A stretch of DNA of 64,000 nt from Melioribacter roseus (GCA_020722005.1 DYLP01000005.1:30434-94433); one strand, 5' to 3'; numbered from the stretch's first letter, positions 1 through 10,104 are shown. Made by a program: numbers and translations. The notes: a model not told the origin generated them from the sequence alone.

Positions 1-190
1 CAGACAAAATCGATTTAGAATTGTTACAGACGATACAACGGAAAGTCTATCGGGTATAAATAATGTAAATATTGAACAGGAAATGGCTGAGCTGGCGGAA
101 AATACATTGCGTTTTAAGTTTGCTTCTAAAAAGGTGAGCGAATACTACAAAATGATTCAAAAAGTAATAAGCGGAGGAGGTAGAATTTGA
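1..190 (+). CDS. flgB: Flagellar rod protein FlgB, C-terminal fragment
   Basis: Partial gene cut by the window edge; the readable frame begins at base 2 and ends with TGA at 188-190. About 62 residues are visible. The stretch NVNIEQEMAELAENTLRFKF is the usual FlgB C-terminal signature (conserved V-x-x-E-x-EM, then the LAEN-type helix). FlgB forms the most cell-proximal part of the periplasmic rod. Its stop overlaps the TTG start of flgC, as expected for a flgB-flgC pair. The 5' part and its promoter lie outside the window. Confidence 0.9.
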   Translation, partial: RQNRFRIVTDDTTESLSGINNVNIEQEMAELAENTLRFKFASKKVSEYYKMIQKVISGGGRI

Positions 191-690
191 AATTATCAGG
201 TAGTATGTTCGGGCTCGGTATTAGTGCACGGGGAATGAGTATCCAGAGAAAAAAAATGGAACTCATATCGCAGAACATTGCAAATGCCGACACGGTGCGA
301 ACTATCGACGGGCAACCATATCAACGTCAATTTTTACAAGTAAGACAGGAACAAAATAGTTTTTCTTCCAGACTGAAATTAGAAGAAGGCGAATTGATCA
401 GGTTGAATACTACCAATCCGAATCATTTAGTCAGGGAAGATGGTAATTCAGTTGGATTGCCACCTATAAATAACGATGTTGAAGTTAATGTCGCTACGGA
501 TTCCAAACCCGGCGATCTTGTTTATATGCCAGACAATCCCGACGCAGATGAAAACGGATATGTACGCCTGTCGAATGTAAATATTATTAACGAAATGGTA
601 GATATGATTGCAGCCACTCGTGCTTACGAAGCCAATTTAACAGCTCTAAATTCATCGAAGCAAATGATTAAAGATTCTCTGGAGATATAA
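187..690 (+). CDS. flgC: Flagellar basal-body rod protein FlgC
   Basis: Proximal rod subunit, exported through the flagellar type III apparatus into the periplasm. The 167-aa product has the rod/hook N-terminal motif (GLGISARGMSIQ, then SQNIANADTVRT at about residues 10-40) and the C-terminal heptad helix with NEMVDMIAATRAYEANLTAL. The start is TTG, supported by AGGAGGT at 175-181 with 5-nt spacing; no ATG is better placed. It overlaps the flgB stop, so the two are translationally coupled. Length is slightly above the usual 135-150 aa because of a longer middle loop. Confidence 0.95.
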   Translation: MKLSGSMFGLGISARGMSIQRKKMELISQNIANADTVRTIDGQPYQRQFLQVRQEQNSFSSRLKLEEGELIRLNTTNPNHLVREDGNSVGLPPINNDVEVNVATDSKPGDLVYMPDNPDADENGYVRLSNVNIINEMVDMIAATRAYEANLTALNSSKQMIKDSLEI

Positions 691-691
691 C

Positions 692-925
692 ATGAAGATT
701 ACTACAAATTCATTTGGCAATTATTCTCTCAATCGTATTAATCAAAATCATCAAATTCAAAAAACACAAATAGATAAAAAAAACGAATTAACCAGTGCCG
801 AAAAGCAATTCTTCGCCAATCTTTATCCGGAAAAAACGGATGAAATTCTCAAATACGAATTTTATAATGCCAAAGGGAAAGTTAGCGGAGTAGTTGTCGG
901 TTCATTATTTGATAAAAGAGGTTAA
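692..925 (+). CDS. Small unknown protein between flgC and fliE
   Basis: 77-aa product not recognised as a named family. It begins 1 base after the flgC stop and ends 2 bases before the fliE start, with GGAG at 681-684 as ribosome site, so it is a real operon member. It has a polar Asn/Gln/Lys-rich N-terminus (residues 1-30), a compact middle (SAEKQFFANLYPEKTDEILK) and a short glycine-containing end (KGKVSGVVVGSLFDKRG). No signal peptide or membrane segment is seen. Position suggests a role in rod or export-gate assembly, but that is inference. Confidence 0.8.
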   Translation: MKITTNSFGNYSLNRINQNHQIQKTQIDKKNELTSAEKQFFANLYPEKTDEILKYEFYNAKGKVSGVVVGSLFDKRG

Positions 926-927
926 TC

Positions 928-1209
928 ATGAAAATTGAAGGATTAAGCGGATTTATTGCCAATGCTATTAACCAGGAGCAGAAAAAGCAGGTCGATTCGG
1001 GGAATGTTTTTGCTGAACTGCTAAAAAGTGTAAATCAAGCGCAAGCCGAATCGGCAAAAGCTATTGAAGACTTTGTTGCAGGCAACGGCGTCGAACTCCA
1101 CGAAGTTATGATTGCCGGCGAAAAAGCCAAAACAAGTCTCGAGTTGCTAATGGAAATCAGAAACAAAACAATTGATATGTACAAAGAATTAACTAAAATA
1201 CCGATATAA
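928..1209 (+). CDS. fliE: Flagellar hook-basal body adaptor FliE
   Basis: FliE joins the MS ring and export gate to the rod. The 93-aa length is typical. The conserved C-terminal half is clear: a helix around VELHEVMIAGEKAKTSLELL followed by MEIRNKTIDMYKEL, ending in the usual short hydrophobic tail (KIPI). The N-terminal half is variable, as in the family. A GAGG-containing ribosome site overlaps the end of the upstream small gene. It lies directly before fliF, the normal order. Confidence 0.95.
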   Translation: MKIEGLSGFIANAINQEQKKQVDSGNVFAELLKSVNQAQAESAKAIEDFVAGNGVELHEVMIAGEKAKTSLELLMEIRNKTIDMYKELTKIPI

Positions 1210-1211
1210 TT

Positions 1212-2840
1212 ATGAATTCAAGTCCATTACAAGCTTTACTCGGAATAATTAACAAACTTAATCCAAAGCAGAAATTCATGTTAGCCGGTGGTGTGATTTC
1301 CACCGTGATTTTGCTCATCGTAATGATCTTTTTTCTTAACGAACCAAATTATACTACGCTTTATACAGGATTATCAGCCGAAGATGCCTCGAAAGTTGTC
1401 GAATACTTGAACAGCCAGAAAATTCAATATAAAATTGACGATAACGGACAGACAATTAAAATTGCCAGAGAAAAAGTTTATGAAACACGTCTGGCACTTG
1501 CCGGAAGAGGAATACCGAGTTCGGGTGTTATTGGATATGAAATATTCGATAAATCTACGATGGGTATGTCGGAGTTTATGCAAAAATTGAATTATAAAAG
1601 AGCTCTGGAAGGTGAACTAGCGAGAACAATTACTCAAATAGACGGTGTGGAAGGTGCGCGTGTTCATATTGTCATCCCGCAAAAAACAATTTTCAAAGAG
1701 GAAGAAAAATTACCTTCGGCGTCTGTCGTTCTTAAATTGCGTAACAATAATTTTATCGGTAAAGAAAATATTTCTTCCATTGTTAATCTGGTTTCGAGCA
1801 GTGTAGAGGGATTGCCACCCAGCAGAGTATCGATTATCGATACCAAAGGAAGAATTCTTTCCAACGACTCGGAAGAAGGACCACTTGCATTTGCTTCGAC
1901 AAAACAATACGAAGTTAAGCAATCAGTCGAAAATTACCTTGCGAAAAAGGCTCAATCGTTGCTCGACAATATTCTGGGTTATGGAAATTCGGTAGTCAAG
2001 GTAAATGCAGATCTTAATTTTGATCAGGTTGAAAAAACGATGGAGCAATACGACCCTGAGTCGCAGGTTGCAATAAGCGAGCAAACAATCAAGTCGAATA
2101 ATGCTGGCAGCTCGCTGAAGGACACAACCGTTCAATCGAGCGAAAACTCTCTTACTAATTATGAAATAAGCAAAACCATTCAAAAAGTTGTTGAAGGCAG
2201 TGGAAATATAATACGTCTGAGCGTTGCAGCTGTGGTCAATGATATTCCAAAAGAAGTAGAAAAAGAAGGTAAGAAAGAGATCGTTTACGAACCTCGCTCC
2301 CCGGAACAGTTAAAAAAACTGGAAGAACTCGTTAAAAATGCAGTTGGAATCGACCCTCAGCGCAACGATCAATTTTCTCTTGTTAGTATTCCGTTTGAAG
2401 TGAATCAAATTGAAGAAATGCAAGAAGAGAAAGGTGCGTTCGGTAGCATCCCGAATGCCGACGAATGGATGAATGTATTGATTATGCTCTTCGCTATTAT
2501 CTCTGCAATCTTTGTACTTAAGAGTCTGATGAAGAAACTGAAAAACGAAAAAATAATAATAGGAACAATTAACACTGCAGCGGCAGCCGATTCACTTGCA
2601 CTTAGCGGGGGCAGCAGCGCCGGCGCATTGACTCAAGCGCGTGCATCGTCCAATTTGATGAATCAATTAGCTCAACCGCGAAAGAGACCAATGCTTAAGA
2701 TTAATGACATCGAAGATGAAATTTCAGATGAAGCCGTTGCTAAAAAAACACAGCAGGAAAAAATCATCAATTACGTCACTAAAAATCCGGGTGAAGCAGC
2801 TAAATTAATAAACGCATGGATGCACGAAGATGAAATCTGA
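1212..2840 (+). CDS. fliF: Flagellar MS-ring protein FliF
   Basis: Inner-membrane ring that nucleates the basal body. The 542-aa product has an N-terminal membrane segment (about residues 22-42), two periplasmic ring-building domains with the YTTLYTGLSAEDA start of the first, a low-complexity region, a second membrane segment (about 425-445), and a cytoplasmic tail ending in GEAAKLINAWMHEDEI, the FliG-binding helix. The cytoplasmic linker has an Ala/Gly/Ser-rich patch (about 455-480). Its last 11 bases overlap the fliG start, which fits the coupled production of these partners. Confidence 0.97.
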   Translation: MNSSPLQALLGIINKLNPKQKFMLAGGVISTVILLIVMIFFLNEPNYTTLYTGLSAEDASKVVEYLNSQKIQYKIDDNGQTIKIAREKVYETRLALAGRGIPSSGVIGYEIFDKSTMGMSEFMQKLNYKRALEGELARTITQIDGVEGARVHIVIPQKTIFKEEEKLPSASVVLKLRNNNFIGKENISSIVNLVSSSVEGLPPSRVSIIDTKGRILSNDSEEGPLAFASTKQYEVKQSVENYLAKKAQSLLDNILGYGNSVVKVNADLNFDQVEKTMEQYDPESQVAISEQTIKSNNAGSSLKDTTVQSSENSLTNYEISKTIQKVVEGSGNIIRLSVAAVVNDIPKEVEKEGKKEIVYEPRSPEQLKKLEELVKNAVGIDPQRNDQFSLVSIPFEVNQIEEMQEEKGAFGSIPNADEWMNVLIMLFAIISAIFVLKSLMKKLKNEKIIIGTINTAAAADSLALSGGSSAGALTQARASSNLMNQLAQPRKRPMLKINDIEDEISDEAVAKKTQQEKIINYVTKNPGEAAKLINAWMHEDEI

Positions 2841-3864
2841 GAAACAACAGGAAGCATTTCTCGAAGACGTCAGCGGAGTACAAAAAGCCGCAATGCTAAT
2901 GGTGGCATTGAATGTCGAAGCCGCCTCGGCTGTACTGAAGTATCTCGATCCAAGCGACATAGAAGTTATTTCCGCTGAAATCACGAGAGTTAAAAATATA
3001 CCTTCAAAGGTTGCCGATAAAGTTATTGAAGAATTTTATGGTATGGTTACAGCACGCGAATATGTGCTCGAAGGAGGTATCGATTATGCACAGGCAATAC
3101 TTGAAAAAACTTTTGGACCACCAAAAGCAGCCGAGATTATTGATAAAGTTAAAAGGCTGACTACATTAAAAGGTTTCGATGTTCTTAAAAAAGCCGAACC
3201 GACACAGCTTATTAACTTCCTCAGTAAAGAACATCCACAAACAATGGCATTAATTCTTTCGCAGCTGAGTCCAGATCAAACTGCGGCTGCGTTGAAAGAA
3301 TTACCTGAAGACCTCAGAATCGACGTTGCACACCGAATTGCCACATTGGGTAAAATTGCTCCTCAAACACTCAAACAAATTGAGCATGTAGTAGATGAAA
3401 TTGCAGGGCTTTCGATGAGTCAATCGGTAGGCAAACTCGGAGGGGCAAAATGCCTGGCTGGCATTTTGAATCGATTGAATGTCACACTTACTAAAGATAT
3501 ACTCAATAAAATGGAAGAAATTGATCCGGAAACAGCTTACGAAGTTAAAAGATTGATGTTCATCTTCGACGAAATTATAAACATCTCAGATAAAGACCTT
3601 CAAAAAATATTGCGCGAGGTCGACCGTAAGGATCTTGCGTTATCACTAAAAATTGCCGACGAAAGATTAAAAGAAAAAATCTTTAGAAATATGTCCGAAC
3701 GTGCTGCTGACCTTCTCAAAGAAGAACTTCAATATATGGGTAAAGTTAAATTGAAAGAAGTTGAAACTGCCCAGGGCAGAATAATCGACATAATTAAAAA
3801 TCTTGAAGAAGCAGGTGAAATATCATTGAACATGAGGGGTGGTCCGGAGGAAGTTTATGTCTAA
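2830..3864 (+). CDS. fliG: Flagellar motor switch protein FliG
   Basis: Rotor protein that transmits torque from the stators and binds FliF, FliM and FliN. The 344-aa product has the three usual domains: an N-terminal FliF-binding part (GVQKAAMLMVALNVEAASAV), a middle domain with the EHPQ motif (SKEHPQTMALILSQL, about residues 133-147) and a C-terminal torque helix with charged residues (REVDRKDLALSLK, then MSERAADLLKEEL). Length is normal. The ATG lies inside the fliF end. Confidence 0.97.
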   Translation: MKSEKQQEAFLEDVSGVQKAAMLMVALNVEAASAVLKYLDPSDIEVISAEITRVKNIPSKVADKVIEEFYGMVTAREYVLEGGIDYAQAILEKTFGPPKAAEIIDKVKRLTTLKGFDVLKKAEPTQLINFLSKEHPQTMALILSQLSPDQTAAALKELPEDLRIDVAHRIATLGKIAPQTLKQIEHVVDEIAGLSMSQSVGKLGGAKCLAGILNRLNVTLTKDILNKMEEIDPETAYEVKRLMFIFDEIINISDKDLQKILREVDRKDLALSLKIADERLKEKIFRNMSERAADLLKEELQYMGKVKLKEVETAQGRIIDIIKNLEEAGEISLNMRGGPEEVYV

Positions 3865-4480
3865 CGTCCTTAAAATTAATGCTGGTAAAGCAATTCCGAC
3901 TGTTAAAGTTTCTTCGAAAACCCAGGTGGTTGAAGAAGTTAATAATTATGATTCTGCCCAGCAACGTATTGAAGAAGCTTATAAGAAAGGCTTCGATGAA
4001 GGACGCAAAAAAGGACGCTTTGAAATCGAAAAGGACTATTCCGAAAAACTTTTTCAAAAGTACGAAGAAATTTATCATATACTTACTGCGTACGAACAAA
4101 AAATGGAAGAATATGAAACGGCTTTCGAATTATTGGTAGTAAACACCGCCGTTGAAATAGCTCGCAAAATAGTACGCCATGAAGTAGAAAAAGAAACTTT
4201 GATTAACGAAAATCTCAAAGATGCCATTTCAAAAATTATCGGTGCAAACGAAGTAATTATAAAACTTAATCCTTCAGACAAAGATGAGCTGAACGAATAC
4301 AGTAGAAATCTATTGAACAACAGTTCATTCAATAAAATAAAATTTGAGTCAGACGAAAGAATTGAAAAAGGAGGTTGCCTCGTAGAAACTGAAATTGGTA
4401 ACGTGGATGCGCGTATTTCGAGCCAGCTTGAGGAACTCCGATTAAAATTAGAAGAATCGATAAATAAGAAAAACCAATGA
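3857..4480 (+). CDS. fliH: Flagellar export regulator FliH
   Basis: Cytoplasmic stalk protein that regulates the export ATPase FliI. The ATG at 3857 is chosen over an in-frame GTG at 3839 because GGAGG (3846-3850) stands 6 nt before it. The product is 207 aa. It has a basic/acidic coiled coil with the typical helical repeat (YKKGFDEGRKKGRFEIEKD) followed by a C-terminal V-type-ATPase-E-like domain (TAVEIARKIVRHEVEKE; KGGCLVETEIGNVDARI). It overlaps the fliG stop by 8 bases and the fliI start by 4. Confidence 0.92.
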   Translation: MSNVLKINAGKAIPTVKVSSKTQVVEEVNNYDSAQQRIEEAYKKGFDEGRKKGRFEIEKDYSEKLFQKYEEIYHILTAYEQKMEEYETAFELLVVNTAVEIARKIVRHEVEKETLINENLKDAISKIIGANEVIIKLNPSDKDELNEYSRNLLNNSSFNKIKFESDERIEKGGCLVETEIGNVDARISSQLEELRLKLEESINKKNQ

Positions 4481-5802
4481 TCGAACTGGAAAGCGTAGTC
4501 GAAAATTATCGTCGTGTTATTGAAATAACCGATCCATTGAAAGTTAACGGACGCGTGCTAGACGTGGTCGGTTTAATAATAGTTTCTGTTGGACCTAATG
4601 CAGTTATGGGCGAAGTGTGCAGTATTGTAGACAGGGACGGCAACGAAATATGCAAATCGGAAGTTGTCGGTTTCAAAGAAGGGAAAGTATTGTCGATAGC
4701 ATTGGGAGAAGTACACTCAATTTCTCCGGCATGCGAAATTAAAGCTACAGGCAGAGGTTTTTATGTAGGCGTTGGGCATGAATTACTGGGCAGGGTTATA
4801 GATGGACTGGGCAATCCAATCGACGGTAAAGGAGAAATTAATTTTACTGCATACCGCGAAGCGCATCGAGAAGCTCCAAATCCACTAACAAGAAAAAGAA
4901 TTACAACACCACTGCAAACAGGAATACGGGCTATCGACGGATTGTTAACAATTGGTAAAGGACAGAGAATTGGAATTTTTGCTGGTAGCGGTGTCGGTAA
5001 AAGCGTTACTCTCGGTATGATTGCAAGAAATACAAGCGCTGATATCAACGTTATTTCATTAATTGGCGAACGAGGAAGAGAAGTAAGAGAATTTATTGAA
5101 CGTGACCTCGGTGAAGAGGGATTAAAACGTTCAGTAGTCGTAGTTGCCACCAGCGATAAATCACCATTGATTAGAATGAAAGGTGCCTATGTGGGCACCA
5201 CTATTGCTGAATATTTCAGAGACCAGGGACTCAACGTACTGCTGATGATGGATTCCGTTACACGTTTTGCAATGGCTCAACGTGAAGTTGGTCTTACGAT
5301 TGGCGAGCCGCCTACAACTAAAGGATATACTCCATCCGTCTTTGCATTATTACCAAAATTACTCGAAAGAGCCGGCAATTCCGACAAAGGATCAATTACC
5401 GGAATTTATACGGTACTTGTAGACGGAGACGATATGGTCGAACCGATTGCCGATGCTGTTCGGTCGATTCTCGATGGACATATAGTACTTTCCAGAAAAC
5501 TTGCAAACAAAGGACATTATCCTGCAATTGATACTCTTCAAAGTGTAAGCAGAGTTATGCCCGATATTATCGATTCCGAACATTATAAAAAAGTCATGTC
5601 TTTTAACGAGCTACTGGCTACTTATCGCGAAGCCGAAGACCTGATTAATATTGGTGCTTATGCAAAAGGAAGCAATCCCAAAATTGACCTTGCAATTGGT
5701 AGAATTGAAGCTTTGAACGCTTTCCTTAAACAGGGAATATTCGAAAAAGCAAATTATCCGGATAGCATTGAAAAACTACGTCATTTGATCGATTATAATT
5801 AG
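4477..5802 (+). CDS. fliI: Flagellum-specific export ATPase FliI
   Basis: Hexameric F1-beta-like ATPase that unloads chaperones and helps energise export. The 441-aa product shows the Walker A loop GIFAGSGVGKSVTLG (about residues 166-180), a Walker B strand (LNVLLMMDSVTRFAMAQREV) and the family signature GEPPTTKGYTPSVFALLPKL. Start and stop overlap is ATGA with fliH, so translation is coupled. Length is normal for FliI. Confidence 0.97.
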   Translation: MIELESVVENYRRVIEITDPLKVNGRVLDVVGLIIVSVGPNAVMGEVCSIVDRDGNEICKSEVVGFKEGKVLSIALGEVHSISPACEIKATGRGFYVGVGHELLGRVIDGLGNPIDGKGEINFTAYREAHREAPNPLTRKRITTPLQTGIRAIDGLLTIGKGQRIGIFAGSGVGKSVTLGMIARNTSADINVISLIGERGREVREFIERDLGEEGLKRSVVVVATSDKSPLIRMKGAYVGTTIAEYFRDQGLNVLLMMDSVTRFAMAQREVGLTIGEPPTTKGYTPSVFALLPKLLERAGNSDKGSITGIYTVLVDGDDMVEPIADAVRSILDGHIVLSRKLANKGHYPAIDTLQSVSRVMPDIIDSEHYKKVMSFNELLATYREAEDLINIGAYAKGSNPKIDLAIGRIEALNAFLKQGIFEKANYPDSIEKLRHLIDYN

Positions 5803-5811
5803 GAAAAATGA

Positions 5812-6243
5812 ATGTCTGAATTTAAATATAAATTCGAGTCGATTTTACGCATTAAAAATATACTTGAAAAAAAAGTATTGAAAGAAATAGCATCAATCGA
5901 ACTAGAAATAAGCAAAGCTGAAGACTATAAAAAAAAACTGATACAAAAATTAAAAAATTTGAATGATTCCACATTGAAAGGGAAAATAAAAGCACTCGAA
6001 TACCAGAGTCTAAAAGCTCATTGTAAACTTATTGAAAAAGAGATTGAGAGTGCAGAGCGTAGAATACTTGATCTAAACAATAAAAAAAAGTTGAAGTACG
6101 AGGAATTGAAAGAAAGAACCAAAGAAAGACGCATAATCGAGAAGTTAAAGGAAAAGAAGTATGAAGAATTTATGATGGAAAGTAATAGAAAAGAACTGAA
6201 GTATCTCGATGAAATCGCAATAAATAATTTTAACAGGAAATAA
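5812..6243 (+). CDS. fliJ: Flagellar export chaperone-escort FliJ
   Basis: Small soluble coiled-coil protein of the export ATPase ring, comparable to the gamma subunit of F1. The 143-aa product is almost wholly a charged coiled coil rich in Lys, Glu and Leu. It begins FKYKFESILRIKNILEKKV, the usual FliJ opening (F-x-[FL]-x-x-[IL]-L-x-[IL]-[KR]). The position directly after fliI supports the call, because the sequence itself is of low information. Confidence 0.88.
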   Translation: MSEFKYKFESILRIKNILEKKVLKEIASIELEISKAEDYKKKLIQKLKNLNDSTLKGKIKALEYQSLKAHCKLIEKEIESAERRILDLNNKKKLKYEELKERTKERRIIEKLKEKKYEEFMMESNRKELKYLDEIAINNFNRK

Positions 6244-6245
6244 AA

Positions 6246-6842
6246 GTGAACGGCAAAGTAATAATATCATTTATTCTTGCATTTATAATAGTCACCGTTT
6301 TAATGATTTACGGCGCTACAAATTATCGAAATATATTCGCTTTCGACTTTACGCCTGTTTCAGAACTTAAAGCTGCACAAGCAAAAGTGGCAAAAAACGC
6401 CGTACCAAAGAAAAAAGAAAAATTCAACCCATTTAATAATAAAGAAGAAAAAAAAGCGTATGACTTCTCCGATAACGGAGCATATGATACTATGACAGTC
6501 AGTCTTAAAGATTCTTCTACGTTAATAGACAGTATCAACGTATTGCTTGCCGAAATACGCAAATTGAAAAATGAGAAAGAAAAACTTCTTGAAAATCAGA
6601 AAACTATAAAAGAAGACAAAAATTTGCAGGTTCCAAATGACCAGCAAAAGTACAAAGAATGGATAAAAAATACGGTAAAACTGTATGAGGCAATGGATAC
6701 AAAAAAAGCAGCTAAAATAATTCAGAATTATTCCGATAATATAGCGAGAGACATAATATTTTCTATGAAAAAGAAAAAAGCAGCAGAAATTATTGCAGAA
6801 CTTAAACCTGAAATCGCAAACAGAATCATAAGTTTACAATGA
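6246..6842 (+). CDS. MotE/MgtE-N-like flagellar protein
   Basis: 198-aa protein with GTG start, 2 bases after fliJ. It has one N-terminal membrane segment (about residues 5-25), a Lys/Ala-rich linker, a coiled coil (about 85-115) and a C-terminal domain with the repeated helical pattern of MgtE intracellular N domains (YEAMDTKKAAKIIQNY; FSMKKKKAAEIIAELKPEIA). Genes of this type between fliJ and fliK are often called motE; characterised members act as chaperones for periplasmic motor proteins. The family assignment is good; the exact role here is inference. Confidence 0.8.
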   Translation: MNGKVIISFILAFIIVTVLMIYGATNYRNIFAFDFTPVSELKAAQAKVAKNAVPKKKEKFNPFNNKEEKKAYDFSDNGAYDTMTVSLKDSSTLIDSINVLLAEIRKLKNEKEKLLENQKTIKEDKNLQVPNDQQKYKEWIKNTVKLYEAMDTKKAAKIIQNYSDNIARDIIFSMKKKKAAEIIAELKPEIANRIISLQ

Positions 6843-9004
6843 TGAACTTCAATCCGTTATTTATTGATAATAATTTAAGCCATCTCGGACTCGGTGCTCT
6901 TCAGCAAAGCGGGAAAGTGTCTGTGGGTCAGGGAACTAAAAATTATCTGTTTGCGGATATCATTAAAGTTTATGGAGAGGAATTAAACGTAGAAAACTCT
7001 GTGCTGAACAATGATCTGCTGGTAAACCTCGAAGGTCTTAAAGATTTTATCGTTACTAAAACGGATACGAAAATTATTGAAGGATTCCAGAATAGTCTTA
7101 ACAATCTCGAAGACATCTCTTTAGTGTCCAACTCAAATTCAGTTAATATTGACGACGCAAAAATTTCCTCGAAAGTATTTGTGCTAACCGCGGATAATTT
7201 GCTTGCTTTCCTCGGAAGTATAAATAACATCATTTCGGAATCTGAAACTGCACAGACAAATAACCCGTCCGGGAGTATTTTATTTTATCTGAATGACTTT
7301 AAAAATACCCCGACGGCAGGCATCGATTCGAACAAACAGCTACTCGATATCAAAAAATTGTTCTCCGTTATGTCGAATAAAGAACCCATTAAATTCAATT
7401 TTACTACAAACGGAGAAAAATTAACGGTTGTCATAAGTCAGTTATACGAAAAAGAAAATAAATCCGAACATAAGGAACACAATGTTAGTGGCGAAGACGA
7501 TAGAGCAACAGATACTGAGAAATTGGCTCTGTCTCAAAATCTGTTGCTGAATATACCCGGATTCAGCGAGATTGAAAAAGCCGACACGGAATATTATAAA
7601 ATAGAAATTGTGCATATTCATAAAGGCGAACAAAAGATCTTTGATATAAAGACCGGCGAAATGAGGCAACCGGAAATTGATAATTCTGAAATTATTCCTG
7701 ATAAGAGTGAACAAAAAAATGGAAACGGGGCAAAACTCTATCCTTCAGAAAATAATAAAGAATTTAGTACGGATAAAATTGTCGGCGAGATAAAACCCGC
7801 TGTTAAAAGTGATAAAAGTCCAGAGCTGCAGGAAACGGGAGATACTGGGATTGACCTTACAAAACTCAATCTTGATGACCTGAATACAAAACTGACAAAA
7901 GAAGAATTTCGTAAGTTACAGGAAGCCCTTAATTCGAAAGAAAGGAAAGTCGATTCTTCAGGAAAAGTAAATTCAAAAATTGTTATAGTCGACAATAATA
8001 AGAGCATTACTGAATTTAATCCACCAGTAATTAAGAAAGAGATACCGACCAGGAATAAATTATCCAGCGATGATAAAGAAGGCTTACACTTAAAAGAAAA
8101 TCTATATAATATAAATGACAATATTAATAACGTATCAACAGGGAAGAGCAATAAATTTAATGATGGTGTATTAATTGACATTGATAAAAAAGTAAGCGAT
8201 ACGACTTCGTTCGAAAAAATAACTCATACAGATAAACCTGAAACTGTAACGCAAGTAAAAATTAATCCTGAAATTAAGACAGAGAAAGTTGTTGAAACGA
8301 ATTTGACATTGTCAACTAATGGCGAAGCGAACTACGTACGTAAACCAGAAATGAATCTGAATAAGGACGATAAGGACAACGACCAGCAAAAAGAACAATA
8401 TGTCGAAGCAAAAGAAACTACGGTAAAAGAACAAAAAGAAACCGACAAAAAACATTTCCTGAACGAGCAATTCAACAAAGAATTTAGTAAACAACAGGAA
8501 AGTGTGTTTAATAAACCTGAAATTGAGTCCGGAAAAGTTATCTCTAACGACAGTCATGCAAAAGTTGAGTACAGTAGTTACAGAACTGAAAACATGGAAG
8601 AATTCTTCAAAACTATAAAAGCATCAGAAATAATATCTGAAATTGTAAAGAACGTTGACGGTTCGAAACAACATCTCAGCTTCAAACTTGAACCTGAGAC
8701 TCTCGGGAAATTGACCGTATCCATCGACTACGTCAATAATAAATTACACGCAAACATAGAAGTTGAAAACGAGCAGATTAAACAATTTGTCCAATCCAAT
8801 CTCGAGCAGCTTAAAAGTAATTTACAGAATAACGGCATCCAGGTAAGCAGTCTAAATGTGGGTCTTAATAACAGCGAACAAAAAAATACAAAGTATGTAA
8901 ATCCCAAAAGAAAGTTTTATGGAAAAATTGCAGAAATTAAAACAGAAAATTCTTCTGAAGTGAAGAAAATGATGGGTTACAACACATACGACTTTTTAGT
9001 ATAG
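6839..9004 (+). CDS. fliK: Flagellar hook-length control protein FliK
   Basis: Secreted molecular ruler that sets hook length and switches export specificity. It is large at 721 aa. The N-terminal two thirds are polar and low in complexity (Lys, Asn, Glu, Ser), as expected for the ruler. The C-terminal Flg_hook domain is clear: [20 protein letters not shown] (about residues 616-635), then [19 protein letters not shown] and a short tail. It overlaps the previous gene by ATGA. A second ATG follows immediately, so the start could be one codon later. Confidence 0.9.
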   Translation: MMNFNPLFIDNNLSHLGLGALQQSGKVSVGQGTKNYLFADIIKVYGEELNVENSVLNNDLLVNLEGLKDFIVTKTDTKIIEGFQNSLNNLEDISLVSNSNSVNIDDAKISSKVFVLTADNLLAFLGSINNIISESETAQTNNPSGSILFYLNDFKNTPTAGIDSNKQLLDIKKLFSVMSNKEPIKFNFTTNGEKLTVVISQLYEKENKSEHKEHNVSGEDDRATDTEKLALSQNLLLNIPGFSEIEKADTEYYKIEIVHIHKGEQKIFDIKTGEMRQPEIDNSEIIPDKSEQKNGNGAKLYPSENNKEFSTDKIVGEIKPAVKSDKSPELQETGDTGIDLTKLNLDDLNTKLTKEEFRKLQEALNSKERKVDSSGKVNSKIVIVDNNKSITEFNPPVIKKEIPTRNKLSSDDKEGLHLKENLYNINDNINNVSTGKSNKFNDGVLIDIDKKVSDTTSFEKITHTDKPETVTQVKINPEIKTEKVVETNLTLSTNGEANYVRKPEMNLNKDDKDNDQQKEQYVEAKETTVKEQKETDKKHFLNEQFNKEFSKQQESVFNKPEIESGKVISNDSHAKVEYSSYRTENMEEFFKTIKASEIISEIVKNVDGSKQHLSFKLEPETLGKLTVSIDYVNNKLHANIEVENEQIKQFVQSNLEQLKSNLQNNGIQVSSLNVGLNNSEQKNTKYVNPKRKFYGKIAEIKTENSSEVKKMMGYNTYDFLV

Positions 9005-9014
9005 GAGAAATAAC

Positions 9015-9701
9015 ATGGTATCGGATGTAAGTTCAAGTAGTGCGGTCAGTACGAGTTCAAATGTATCTGCCAATAAGAGTGTTTTGGGCAAGGATGATTT
9101 TTTGAAATTAATGATTGCGCAATTAAAAAATCAGGACCCGCTTAATCCAATGGATGGTACTGAGTATGCTTCGCAGCTGGCTCAATTCAGCTCGCTTGAA
9201 CAACTTACTAATCTGAACGATTATCTGAAACAGAGTGTCGATGCGAATTATCTTCTTACACAATCGATCAACAATACAATGCTGGCAAATCTTATTGGTA
9301 AGGAAGTAAAAATTAGCGGGAATTCAATTAAAGTCGCAGGTCAGGATTCGATTACTTTAGGATACGATATTCCAGACGGTGTAAAATCAGTAAAAATTAA
9401 TATTTATAACCAATACGGTACACTGGTTAAAACAATTGAGTCACCGAATAAAAAAGGAAGTAATTATGTCGACTGGGATTTAATCGACGGCAACGGCTAT
9501 CGCGTTGCAGACGGAGATTATACTTTCGAAGTAAAGGCATACAATTACAATAATGAAGAAGTTGAAGTAACTCAGTATAAATCCGGTCCGATTGACGGAA
9601 TAAAATATACCGAATCCGGCACATTATTGATTATAAACGGAGTAGAATATTCGGCTGGAGATATTCTTGAAATCATAAACAAAAAAGGAGGTGATAGTTA
9701 A
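9015..9701 (+). CDS. flgD: Hook-capping protein FlgD
   Basis: Scaffold cap for hook assembly. The 228-aa product has a Ser/Val-rich secretion region (1-25), the strong N-terminal motif [20 protein letters not shown] (about 27-46) with [17 protein letters not shown], and a C-terminal FlgD Ig/TUDOR-like part ([32 protein letters not shown]). An AGGAGA ribosome site lies 5 nt upstream of the ATG. It overlaps the next gene by one base. Confidence 0.95.
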   Translation: MVSDVSSSSAVSTSSNVSANKSVLGKDDFLKLMIAQLKNQDPLNPMDGTEYASQLAQFSSLEQLTNLNDYLKQSVDANYLLTQSINNTMLANLIGKEVKISGNSIKVAGQDSITLGYDIPDGVKSVKINIYNQYGTLVKTIESPNKKGSNYVDWDLIDGNGYRVADGDYTFEVKAYNYNNEEVEVTQYKSGPIDGIKYTESGTLLIINGVEYSAGDILEIINKKGGDS

Positions 9702-10093
9702 TGGCCGAAATTAATGGCATTTCGGTTCCTTTTGTTCCGATTGTTGGGAATAACACTGCGGTCAGGAATGCTCGTGATCCTGTTAAAGCCTCGTTCGATG
9801 CGATTTTTCAGCAGGAACTCGAAAAGGTTAAATTTTCCAATCATGCACTAAAGCGCCTGGAATCGAGAAACATTCAACTGGGCGAGGAAGATTTGACAAA
9901 GATTCAAAATGCTGTTGAAAAAGCCGAATCGAAAGGCGCACGTGACTCATTGATTCTGATGGACCTTTCGGCAAACGAACGCAAGGCAGCTTTTATTGTA
10001 AATATTCCGAACCGTACGGTTGTTACTGCAATCGAGGTCGAAAACGCTGAAGAAAATGTATTTACTAACATCGACAGCGTAGTTTTTGCTTAA
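9701..10093 (+). CDS. Flagellar operon protein, TIGR02530 type
   Basis: 130-aa soluble protein placed between flgD and flgE, the usual place of the TIGR02530 flagellar operon protein. The core VKFSNHALKRLESRNIQL matches the family pattern (F-S-x-H-A-x-x-R-[IL]-x-x-R-x-I). A second conserved part is DSLILMDLSANERKAAFIV, then NRTVVTAIE. An ideal AAGGAGGTGAT ribosome site lies in the end of flgD. The biochemical function of the family is not settled; a link to hook assembly is inferred from position. Confidence 0.88.
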   Translation: MAEINGISVPFVPIVGNNTAVRNARDPVKASFDAIFQQELEKVKFSNHALKRLESRNIQLGEEDLTKIQNAVEKAESKGARDSLILMDLSANERKAAFIVNIPNRTVVTAIEVENAEENVFTNIDSVVFA

Positions 10094-10104
10094 ACATAAT
10101 AATT

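Noticed and set aside
7738..8181. Minus-strand open frame inside fliK
   Set aside because: It mirrors the low-complexity ruler region of fliK; no ribosome site or recognisable protein features.
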